Below the pieces are notes generated by a model. It did not search any database. It worked only from the letters and a program-made list of their open reading frames with translations, and had not been told where the DNA came from. The position numbers and the translations under genes were made by a program. Below are positions 28,920 to 36,651 of a stretch of DNA of 64,000 nt, piece after piece; the first letter of the stretch is position 1; every line of letters begins with the position of its first letter. This DNA comes from Gammaproteobacteria bacterium (GTDB lineage Bacteria > Pseudomonadota > Gammaproteobacteria > SZUA-152): assembly GCA_011321815.1 (NCBI GenBank), contig DROS01000040.1, positions 1-64,000 of the forward strand, written 5' to 3'.

Positions 28920-31228
28920 CCTGTTGCCGTTTTTGATTGTGAAGAACCAATCAGTTCACGCAGACGGCGCAACAGGGTATCCAGACTGTATGCGCCTTTT
29001 TCAATCACCATATCCACATGAGTCAATAATTTTTCACGTTCTGCATCGCTGATAGAATGCCCTGTCAACACCAATACCGGAATGGATTTCCATTTTTCAT
29101 TTTTTTCCAGTTCCTGCACAAATGTCGTGGCACTCATCGTCGGCAGATCAGTGTCCAGCACAATAACCGAAGGCATTTTTTCAGCTACCCGCATCAAGCC
29201 CACTTCGCCATCGGTGCCTTCCACAATGTCCCAGCCCTCGTTTTCAAAGACCATTCTCGCCAGCCGTCGCGCGTCAACACCGCCACCGATCAGCAATACC
29301 ATAGAAGCCACATTGCGCCGCAAATGAGTGCTGATAATATTCAACAATTCATTTTTATCTGCCGGTTTGTTGAGGTAATCTGCCGCACCTAATGTCGTCG
29401 CCATCGCACGTTCGTCAGTCATACTGTGCATAACCACCGGCACATGCAGCAGCGCCGGATTTTTTTTCAACTGTGACAACACGGACCAGCCGCTCATATC
29501 GGGCATAACCACATCGAGGATGATCAGGTCCGGCACCAGGTCAACAGCCCGCTCCAGGCCTTCCTGTCCACTGTTAACCGCTTCAATATAAAAGTCCTCG
29601 TCTTTTAATGTCCGCTGTAGTAAATCACCCACTGATGGGTCATCATCAATGACCAGAATGGCAATGGAATTTTCACCTCGTTCAGTCCTGTTTTTCGCCG
29701 ACTTTACATTAACCACATGTGCCGGTGACAACGTCGGCGGCTGATTCAGCATATTGACAACATCACCCCCTCCGGCCGCACCAACCACTTCTGCTGGAAT
29801 TTTTATCACAAACTCTGACCCGCTTTTCAGTTGACTCGATACCGTGATTTCACCCCCCATTAACCGGCATATGTTGTAACTGATAGCCAACCCCAGGCCA
29901 GTACCGCCATACTGGCGTGTTGCGGACTCATCTATCTGTGTAAAAGCTTTAAATAACTGTGTCTGCTGTTTTTCACTGATGCCAATTCCGGTGTCGATTA
30001 CACGAAATACCGCCCACTCGCCAGCCTCATCCACCACCCGCTCAACAAATAAGCTGACCTCTCCGTTTTGAGTGAACTTTGCAGCATTACCCAAAATACT
30101 GACCAATACCTGTTTCAGCTTGCCCGCATCGGTATGAATGCTGCCAATATTCTTGTCGCAATCTACCGTGATAGAATTTCCATTCGAGGCAATAAGTGGT
30201 GCAATGTTACCCATTACCTCATTAACCAGTTGTGGCAGACTGACATCCTTCAAATAAAGCTGCATTTCACCCGCATCTATTTTTGAAAGATCCAGAACAT
30301 CATTAATCAGCGAAAGCAGATGTTTTCCGGAACTGACAATGTTCTCCAAATCCATCGCCATATCTGCATTACCCGTTTTGCCAATATCTTCATACAGCAT
30401 TTCGCTATAGCCGATAATGGCGTTTAGTGGCGTGCGCAGCTCGTGGCTCATGTTTGCCAGAAACTGGCTTTTCTCCTGATTGGCTGCCTCGGCCTCCAGC
30501 TTGGCCTGCAATGCGGCCTGAGCAGCGCTATGCCCTTCTTTCAACGCATCATTACGCTGACGCAGGCGCGTGAACAATTGCTCGATTGAACTCCACACCT
30601 GTCGGATCTCGGTACTTACCGAACGGTCTGCGGGAGGCAGGCTGACCTGTGAATCCAGGTCCACATGTGCCAGACGATTTGATAAATCCGTCAGCGGTTT
30701 AAGCAGGCGACGCACCCAATATTGCATGCCCAGTAACAACAGAAAGGCCAACCCCATGGACACACCCATTTCCCACCACATTTCGTTGACCAGACGATTG
30801 TAAAATTCATCGTTGTATTCCAGCGCCACATTACCCAATAACGTCCCTGTGCGCGGTGAAAAAATTGTCATTTCCGCTCGGAAAGGTACGGCCTTGTGGT
30901 CTGCTTTGTTACGGCGTTCGATCACCTGACCATCCAGCAGAGAAATTTTCAGGCTCAACACGATAGGCTCGTGGTAAGTTGAATCCTCCAATAAAACAAG
31001 CTGCTCTAAAATTTTGCCTAATTGGATATCATTACCTTCATCCACTGCCGCTTCCAGCAGCTGTGTGTACGGCGTTACCAGCAGCTCAGCCTTGGTTTGC
31101 TCAGCAGCCTTTAGTGTAGGCGCCACCACAAAAGCCCAGTGGCGGGCAATCACGGCCATACTCAATACCACCACCACGACCATCGCCAGCGATACACGGG
31201 TCGTCAGTCGTGAGAAAATATCATTCAT
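28916..31228 (-). CDS. Membrane hybrid sensor histidine kinase with two receiver domains
   Basis: 770 residues. Membrane helix 1 is about 12-32 and helix 2 about 155-175 (VSMGLAFLLLLGMQYWV), enclosing a periplasmic sensor of about 120 residues; then HAMP (about 175-235), coiled coil, HisKA with NMSHELRTPLNAIIGY (His about 275), HATPase_c (GTGLGLAISYN), and two receivers. The first receiver (about 535-650) has VIDDD, LIILDVVMPDMSGW and LNKPAD. The second (about 660-765) has the acceptor region VIVLDTDLPTMS but ends EKGAYS, and its opening is LLIGGGVDARR, without the acidic pair, so it is likely degenerate. The stop TAG (28916-28918) lies inside the end of repeat B. Confidence 0.93.
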   Translation of the reverse strand: MNDIFSRLTTRVSLAMVVVVVLSMAVIARHWAFVVAPTLKAAEQTKAELLVTPYTQLLEAAVDEGNDIQLGKILEQLVLLEDSTYHEPIVLSLKISLLDGQVIERRNKADHKAVPFRAEMTIFSPRTGTLLGNVALEYNDEFYNRLVNEMWWEMGVSMGLAFLLLLGMQYWVRRLLKPLTDLSNRLAHVDLDSQVSLPPADRSVSTEIRQVWSSIEQLFTRLRQRNDALKEGHSAAQAALQAKLEAEAANQEKSQFLANMSHELRTPLNAIIGYSEMLYEDIGKTGNADMAMDLENIVSSGKHLLSLINDVLDLSKIDAGEMQLYLKDVSLPQLVNEVMGNIAPLIASNGNSITVDCDKNIGSIHTDAGKLKQVLVSILGNAAKFTQNGEVSLFVERVVDEAGEWAVFRVIDTGIGISEKQQTQLFKAFTQIDESATRQYGGTGLGLAISYNICRLMGGEITVSSQLKSGSEFVIKIPAEVVGAAGGGDVVNMLNQPPTLSPAHVVNVKSAKNRTERGENSIAILVIDDDPSVGDLLQRTLKDEDFYIEAVNSGQEGLERAVDLVPDLIILDVVMPDMSGWSVLSQLKKNPALLHVPVVMHSMTDERAMATTLGAADYLNKPADKNELLNIISTHLRRNVASMVLLIGGGVDARRLARMVFENEGWDIVEGTDGEVGLMRVAEKMPSVIVLDTDLPTMSATTFVQELEKNEKWKSIPVLVLTGHSISDAEREKLLTHVDMVIEKGAYSLDTLLRRLRELIGSSQSKTATG

Positions 31229-31261
31229 GATGTTTGCAGGTTTTTGTTAACAAGGTATTAA

Positions 31262-31283
31262 CCGTCACGTTTAAACGTGACGG
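31262..31283. promoter_or_regulatory. Perfect 22-bp palindrome upstream of hybrid kinase
   Basis: CCGTCACGTTT followed by its exact complement AAACGTGACGG, 34 bp upstream of the kinase start codon. It could be a dimeric regulator's operator or a short hairpin. The factor is unknown. Confidence 0.5.
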
Positions 31284-31563
31284 CACGGGAAGATTGAGAT
31301 AGACCTCCGCTCGCTTATTCATTGGGATGCTGCCCATAACACCGCGCCCATATCACCCGGCTCTCAGCAACACGTATCATGGCTGGAACACCATATCCTG
31401 GAAATGTTTTTACCACACTGATTACCCGTGTCGCGGCAAACATATTGTCAATATTGTTGTTATCTTTATCCACATGGTTAGCAAGCTCCTGCGCAAACCC
31501 CTTAATTTCCATCGTAAAAAATAACCATTAGTTCTTTTATTTTCTTCGAAAGCAACTATCTTC

Positions 31564-31598
31564 TGCCCCGACACACAAAGCCTTCGGACGGGCATTTT
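31564..31598 (+). terminator. Terminator-like hairpin with T-run, no gene assigned
   Basis: TGCCC (31564-31568) pairs with GGGCA (31590-31594), with CGA/TCG pairing inside, followed by TTTTT. It points to the plus strand, where no upstream protein gene exists, so it might end a small RNA or be left from a lost gene. Confidence 0.35.
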
Positions 31599-32180
31599 TA
31601 TAATTAATGTTAATAAACCTGTTTTATTATTGACATAAGCAGCTCATATTCAGATTTTAAACGGCCAACTCCGCGTTGATTTTTTCGGCAATACATATAA
31701 AAACTTAAGCGATGATAAAAAACCCGAAACACTCGCTTTCAACAGGCATGGTAAAAACAACAAACTGATGCACGTTGGTGTTGTTTTCACGTCACCAGAC
31801 CATCCGAAGGCAATAATACAAATCCGGCAATAAATCATTGAATATGATATCCTTATCTCTCTACTCTAATACTGCTAAAAAAAACAGGGAAATAAAGAAA
31901 CCCGCGAATACTATTAAAAAATTACACGCTGATCAATAAACCATTTTCAACGAAATATTTAAACTTTTATCCGCCAGAAAAACCGGGCCGGATTCCCGGC
32001 ACTTGTTTTTTATCCACTGCATTTAGTGGAAAGCTTATCTCAACAGAAACTGGACAACGTCCTTAATATAGTCTACCTGTGAAATTCATTTGCCTGAATG
32101 ACTATAAAACCCACATTAATTTAAACGTGCAGAAATTTGTCGGTCGTAATTGGCAAACGGTTGATACGTACTATAGTTGA

Positions 32181-32254
32181 GCATTCTGATAGTAAAACCT
32201 GATCTTGATATGAATACAGGCTTTATGTCATCAATGATACTCGGATCAGAATGC
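32181..32254. repeat. Inverted repeat pair of unknown role
   Basis: GCATTCTGAT (32181-32190) is the exact complement of ATCAGAATGC (32245-32254), separated by 54 bp that themselves contain partly pairing segments. It may be a structured RNA or the remains of a small element. Confidence 0.4.
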
Positions 32255-32287
32255 CTGAAAGGCTAAATGTTGTACTGCATTTGGTAC

Positions 32288-32448
32288 TACACCCGTGGCG
32301 TTTGGGATGTCGGTTTAAGTGTGCGTCATATTTTCTTCATGGCGAGGCGAAATGGCGCGTAATCATTATCTATTACAAGGAGTTTCAACGTGGCCATGGC
32401 GGAAACAGGGCGTGCAATGAGACCTGAATCCCAATTGCTACGGGTATA
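32288..32448. repeat. MITE-like repeat family A, copy 2
   Basis: About 161 bp, colinear with 3678-3840 along its whole length. The ends read ACCCGTGGCGTTTGGGAT (left) and, complemented, ATACCCGTAGCAATTGGGAT (right). The interior shares long identical blocks such as GTCATATTTTCTTCA and ACAGGGCGTGCAAT. No coding capacity. Confidence 0.8.
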
Positions 32449-32567
32449 ACCCGGGAAAGGAAATAAAAAACACGCGCTCATTGGTGCGGCGCCTGTTTCG
32501 CGCCGAAATTTTCAACGACATCAGTGTTGGCGCATCCGGTAAAATCTGAAGAAGGCCTTCCGGATTA

Positions 32568-34688
32568 TCATACCTTGCCGTATTGCAAACCATCACCCAG
32601 CCAGCGTCGCATCAGTGGGACAACATTTGCAGAATGCTCTTTCAATAAAATTTCAGCACACCGGGTAATGCGTGGAATCAATGCCTGGTCCCGTTGAAAG
32701 TCTGCAATACGCAAATTTACCAAACCGGTTTGCCGTGTGCCCAACAGTTCACCCGGGCCACGAATTTCCAGATCACGCTGCGCCACGACAAAACCGTCAT
32801 TGCTTTCCCGCAAAATGGCCAGGCGCGCTTGTGCCGTTTTTGACAGTGCGGCACCATAAAGCAACACACAACTGCTTTGCTGCGTCCCCCGGCCCACGCG
32901 GCCACGTAACTGATGCAGTTGTGACAACCCCAGACGCTCCGCATTATCAATAATCATCAGCGTGGCATTGGGCACATCGACACCCACTTCAATCACCGTA
33001 GTGGCTACCAGCAAATCAATTTCACCCGCCTTGAACACCTCCATCACCTGGGCCTTTTGCACCGCTTTAAGCCGACCATGCACCAAACCGATACGCAAAT
33101 CCGGCAACGCCATCTGCAAGGCCTCCGCTGTTTCCTGCGCTGCCTGACATTGCAGTTTTTCAGACTCTTCCACCAGCGGGCACACCCAGTAAGCCTGTCG
33201 GCCACCCTGACAGGCTTTGTGGGTGCGCGCCACAACCTCGTCACGGCGCTGCTCTGAAACCACCACCGTTTCCACCGGGCTACGGCCTGGTGGCAGCTCG
33301 TCAATAATCGACACATCCAAATCGGCATAAGCCGTTTGCGCCAGGGTGCGCGGAATAGGCGTCGCGGTCATCACCAGCTGATGCGGATAACGTTCACCGT
33401 GCATGCCATCACTTGCGCCTTTGTTACGCAATGACAGACGCTGATGCACACCAAAACGGTGTTGCTCATCAATAATCACCAGCCCGAGCTGCCTGAATTC
33501 CACACCTTCCTGAAACAGCGCCTGCGTACCGACAATCACCTGCGCACTGCCATCACTCAGGGCTGCCAGAGTATCTCTGCGCGTCGGTCCTTTTGTTTTA
33601 CCGGAGAGCCAAAATACCGATATATCCAATGCAGACAACCATTGCGTAAAATTGATACGGTGCTGCTCTGCCAGCAATTCGGTTGGCGCCATCACCGCCA
33701 CCTGAAAACCAGCCTCCACCGCCTGTAAGGCTGCCATTGCTGCGACAATGGTTTTACCGCTGCCGACATCACCCTGCACCAAACGTTGCATGGGGTGCGG
33801 CTGATCCAGGTCCCGTTTTATTTCATTCACCACTCGCTGCTGGGCTGCGGTCAATTCAAACGGCAGGTTTTTCTCCAAAGCCTTTTTTAAATGGCCGTTG
33901 ACCTGCATCGCCATCGCGGCTTTTTGTTGTTGTTTGTGGCGCAGCTGACGCAGACTGACCTGGTGCGCCAACAACTCCTCAAAGGCAAGGCGCTGCTGCA
34001 TGGGGTGTTCACCGGCCTGTAGTTCATGCACATTTGCATCCACAGGCGGATAATGCACGTAGCGAATGGCTGCTTGCAGGGTCGGCATTTTTTCCCGCTG
34101 CAATATTTCTGTGGGTAAAAATTCTGTGAGTTGTGCGGCAAACAGCGCTGGCTCCGCCAATACCGTATTAATCAGGGTGCGCAGCTTTAGCTGGCGCAAG
34201 CCTTCTGTGGTGGGGTACACCGGTGTCAAGCGGGCTTCTGTTTTAACCGGCTCGGCATCGTTTTCCAGCAGGCGATATTCCGGATGCACCATCTCCAGTG
34301 CGCCACCTGCCGCCCGTACCTCACCAAAACATTCCACATAAGCACCACGCGCCAAACCCGCTTGCTGCTGTGCGCTGAAATGAAAAAACCGCAGCGTTAA
34401 AAAACCGGTGCCATCGCTGATGCGCGATAACAACATGCGGCGGCGGCCATATTTTATTTCTGTAAGCTGTATCTCGCCACGTACGGTAATTTCATCGCCA
34501 TTGCGCAAACTGCCAAGTGCGGCAGTACGAGTGCGATCCTGATAACGCAGCGGCAAATGGAATAATAAATCGGCAATGCAATGAATACCCAGATTGGCCA
34601 GCTTTTGCTGCACACTGGGGCCCACCCCTTTTAACCGGGCCAGTGACTGGCTCTGGGAATGGTCAGGTATTGGCGCGGATCGTTTCAA
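32568..34688 (-). CDS. recG: ATP-dependent DNA helicase RecG
   Basis: 706 residues (E. coli 693). The N-terminal wedge/OB domain (about 20-190) includes FHLPLRYQDRTR and LRNGDEITVRGEI. Helicase motifs: Walker A in LVQGDVGSGKTIVAAMAAL (about 306), DEQH box in LVIIDEQHRFGVHQR, TATPIPRT (motif III), and motif VI QLRGRVGRG. It remodels stalled replication forks and Holliday junctions. It follows the membrane haem-protein gene by 51 bp and belongs to the conserved gmk-rpoZ-spoT-...-recG neighbourhood. Confidence 0.97.
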   Translation of the reverse strand: MKRSAPIPDHSQSQSLARLKGVGPSVQQKLANLGIHCIADLLFHLPLRYQDRTRTAALGSLRNGDEITVRGEIQLTEIKYGRRRMLLSRISDGTGFLTLRFFHFSAQQQAGLARGAYVECFGEVRAAGGALEMVHPEYRLLENDAEPVKTEARLTPVYPTTEGLRQLKLRTLINTVLAEPALFAAQLTEFLPTEILQREKMPTLQAAIRYVHYPPVDANVHELQAGEHPMQQRLAFEELLAHQVSLRQLRHKQQQKAAMAMQVNGHLKKALEKNLPFELTAAQQRVVNEIKRDLDQPHPMQRLVQGDVGSGKTIVAAMAALQAVEAGFQVAVMAPTELLAEQHRINFTQWLSALDISVFWLSGKTKGPTRRDTLAALSDGSAQVIVGTQALFQEGVEFRQLGLVIIDEQHRFGVHQRLSLRNKGASDGMHGERYPHQLVMTATPIPRTLAQTAYADLDVSIIDELPPGRSPVETVVVSEQRRDEVVARTHKACQGGRQAYWVCPLVEESEKLQCQAAQETAEALQMALPDLRIGLVHGRLKAVQKAQVMEVFKAGEIDLLVATTVIEVGVDVPNATLMIIDNAERLGLSQLHQLRGRVGRGTQQSSCVLLYGAALSKTAQARLAILRESNDGFVVAQRDLEIRGPGELLGTRQTGLVNLRIADFQRDQALIPRITRCAEILLKEHSANVVPLMRRWLGDGLQYGKV

Positions 34689-34739
34689 GGCAACCTGTCC
34701 CCTGGCGGGACCCGCTGCGATTTATGGGGAGCGCATTTA

Positions 34740-35501
34740 TCAAGATACATTTCCACCATTTTCCTGCACATCTTCCGGCAAGGTATAAAACCACATCTGG
34801 TAAATCGAAATTACCCACTGCAACGCAAATGAAACCCCCATCAACGCGCCACTGATCATCACCACCCATGCGAATGGCTGATAGACTTTAGTAAGGTACC
34901 AGGAGCCGATATCCAATACGATTGCCAGAAAAGGGGTCACAATCAATGCACACTTCACCCAAACAGGTTTGATGTAAGCATGACAAAAAATTGAACCCAC
35001 GATATAAAAAATAAACGTAATGCCAAACAAATGAATATGCGACACGCGCACGAGTGTGAAAATATCCATGCCTGTATCCAGCTCCGCCATTGACATCACA
35101 CCTTCGTATTCTCTGAAGCTTGCGATATGCGGGTTTGATCCGTTATGACACACCATGCAGCGTTTTTCGATAATCGGCTCAATGGATGCCACATATTCTT
35201 CCTGCACCGCTCCACGACGCACCCAGGCGATGATTTCATCCCGCTCATTCTGTGGCAGCATGTTGGCCATGGGGCCTTTCAACGCCCCCTCAAGACGGGT
35301 ATCCGATTTACTGCCGCTGTAGGCAATGATCAAGTCATTCACTGACAAACCCGGATTCCCGTCTCGCCCCGCGTGTGAAGCAAAAATATAGATCATCGCA
35401 AACAGGTAACCCACTCCCAACACAACCAGCGTGCTGGTAAACATTACCCGCATGCCAATGGGCAACATGGAAAAATGACGACAATGTTCTTTTCCAAGCA
35501 T
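34740..35501 (-). CDS. Membrane-anchored c-type haem protein, unknown function
   Basis: 253 residues; GGGGAG sits 7 nt before the ATG. One N-terminal helix (MRVMFTSTLVVLGVGYLFAMIYIF), then a periplasmic stretch of about 100 residues with one haem motif, CMVCH (about residue 115, 'IIEKRCMVCHNGSNPH'), then about four helices (HIHLFGITFIFYIVGSIFCHAY, VKCALIVTPFLAIVLDIGSWYL, FAWVVMISGALMGVSFALQWVI). Several membrane-embedded His residues (VSHIHLFGI, FCHAY) could bind further haem, so a membrane electron-transfer role is plausible. Similar proteins are, as far as I recall, widespread but unnamed. It is divergent from a small cytochrome lipoprotein at 35702, an arrangement that suggests they work together. 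Confidence 0.8.
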   Translation of the reverse strand: MLGKEHCRHFSMLPIGMRVMFTSTLVVLGVGYLFAMIYIFASHAGRDGNPGLSVNDLIIAYSGSKSDTRLEGALKGPMANMLPQNERDEIIAWVRRGAVQEEYVASIEPIIEKRCMVCHNGSNPHIASFREYEGVMSMAELDTGMDIFTLVRVSHIHLFGITFIFYIVGSIFCHAYIKPVWVKCALIVTPFLAIVLDIGSWYLTKVYQPFAWVVMISGALMGVSFALQWVISIYQMWFYTLPEDVQENGGNVS

Positions 35502-35701
35502 TTAAAAGCTCCCCTCGGTTACTGTCATTATGCGCAATTGCAAGTTGATGTTTGGACATCGTTTCGATTATGAATACATAAGATTCTCGAAAACCTGCTC
35601 AACGCTGAGCATATACCCGTTACATTTCCTATATTAATAATCATGTGCTGTATACACTGCTTCGTACTATACTTCCTGGCAACCATTATCGGAGACACTC
35701 C

Positions 35702-36085
35702 TTGCACCACTCCCAACTCACCCCTCTCCTGGCCATCGCATTACTGCTCAGTGGTTGTGACAGCTCTCCCTCTGTTGCCAACATCAGTTTCTCCAAACAG
35801 ATCCAACCCATCTTTGCCCAACACTGTCTGACATGCCATAACGAAAAGGGCGAGGGAGCCATCGCCAGCGGTTTGAAGTTATCAAACTACAAAGAAGTGC
35901 TGAAAGGCACCAGATTCGGGCCGGTCATCAAACCTGGGGACAGCCTGTCCAGCACCCTGGTTATTTTGGTTGAAGGGCGCGCAAACCCCGCCATTAATAT
36001 GCCACATGGCAACCAGGCGCCATTGAGCAGTGAGCAAATTCAGATATTGCGTCAGTGGATTGACCAGGGCGCGCGCAATAATTAA
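35702..36085 (+). CDS. Small monohaem c-type cytochrome lipoprotein
   Basis: 127 residues from a TTG (35702-35704) chosen because GGAG lies 7 nt upstream and the product then starts with a clean lipoprotein signal ending LLLSGC; an in-frame ATG at 35645 has neither. One haem motif, CLTCH, in FAQHCLTCHNEKGEG (about residue 43), and a likely distal Met in INMPHGNQAP, followed by SEQIQILRQWIDQGA, the closing helix of class I-like cytochrome domains also seen in planctomycete-type cytochromes. It is predicted to be lipid-anchored facing the periplasm. It shares a 200-bp divergent promoter region with the membrane haem protein. Confidence 0.82.
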   Translation: MHHSQLTPLLAIALLLSGCDSSPSVANISFSKQIQPIFAQHCLTCHNEKGEGAIASGLKLSNYKEVLKGTRFGPVIKPGDSLSSTLVILVEGRANPAINMPHGNQAPLSSEQIQILRQWIDQGARNN

Positions 36086-36091
36086 GTCTAC

Positions 36092-36206
36092 CCTGAATCC
36101 GTGCCTTCAGGGCGGATGCCGAGCGCACCAAAAACAGGCACGCTTGGGCGAGATATTGGTTTCACCATGCCCCAAAAAAATTCTGGCATGAAGGTACGGG
36201 TTCAGG
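36092..36206. repeat. Inverted-repeat element between convergent genes
   Basis: CCTGAATCCGTGCCTTCA (36092-36109) matches the complement of 36189-36206 (CCTGAACCCGTACCTTCA) at 16 of 18 positions, with about 80 bp between. It fills the gap between the cytochrome stop (36085) and the ridA stop (36208). It might be another small non-autonomous element or a large bidirectional terminator. No second copy is seen in the window. Confidence 0.55.
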
Positions 36207-36207
36207 T

Positions 36208-36618
36208 CTAAGTCAACACCATAATGGCATCCATCTCCACCGGCACGCCTTTGGGCAGGCTGGCGACACCCACCGCCGCACGCGCCGGATAGGGCTGCTG
36301 AAAATAATCGGCCATTATTTCATTCACCAGTGCGAAATGAGAAAGGTCCGTAAGAAAAATATTTAACTTGGCGATATCCGCCAGACTGCCGCCCGCCGCC
36401 GTGGCAACAGCTTGCAGGTTATCAAACACCCGACGGATTTGCGCAGCCATATCCCCATCAAGTACTTCCATGGTTTCTGGCACCAGTGGAATCTGCCCGG
36501 AAAGGTACACGGTATCACCAACCTTCATTGCCTGCGAATAAGTGCCAATGGCTCCAGGTGCTGCATCGGTGTGTATCGCTTCGCGTTTTTTTATTTCCGT
36601 ATTAATACCCTGACTCAT
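36208..36618 (-). CDS. ridA: RidA family enamine/imine deaminase
   Basis: 136 residues from the ATG at 36616-36618; GGAG overlaps the earlier in-frame ATG at 36630 and is 6 nt from this one. Rid/YjgF signatures: [52 protein letters not shown], and [22 protein letters not shown], with the catalytic Arg in PARAAV. It hydrolyses reactive 2-aminoacrylate-type enamines. It is 33 bp after spoT on the same strand, a commonly seen pairing. Confidence 0.94.
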   Translation of the reverse strand: MSQGINTEIKKREAIHTDAAPGAIGTYSQAMKVGDTVYLSGQIPLVPETMEVLDGDMAAQIRRVFDNLQAVATAAGGSLADIAKLNIFLTDLSHFALVNEIMADYFQQPYPARAAVGVASLPKGVPVEMDAIMVLT

Positions 36619-36651
36619 CAGTTTCTCCATTAGTAGTTTGGTTATTAAACA

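Larger units (their letters stand above)
31229..32567. other. 1.34-kb AT-rich region without a convincing gene
   Basis: Between the hybrid kinase start (31228, -) and the recG stop (32568, -). Reading frames of 62-65 codons exist on both strands but none has a ribosome site or recognisable sequence. Contents listed separately: a 22-bp palindrome (31262-31283), a terminator-like hairpin (31564-31598), a 10-bp inverted repeat pair (32181-32254) and MITE family A copy 2 (32288-32448). A GC-rich hairpin (CGGCGC...GCGCCG) at 32487-32505 may help terminate recG transcription. Confidence 0.6.

Noticed and set aside
31315-31512. 65-residue minus-strand frame (MEIKGFAQELANHVDKDNNN...)
   Set aside because: The composition is plausible for a protein, but there is no ribosome site, no recognised family, and the region looks non-coding.
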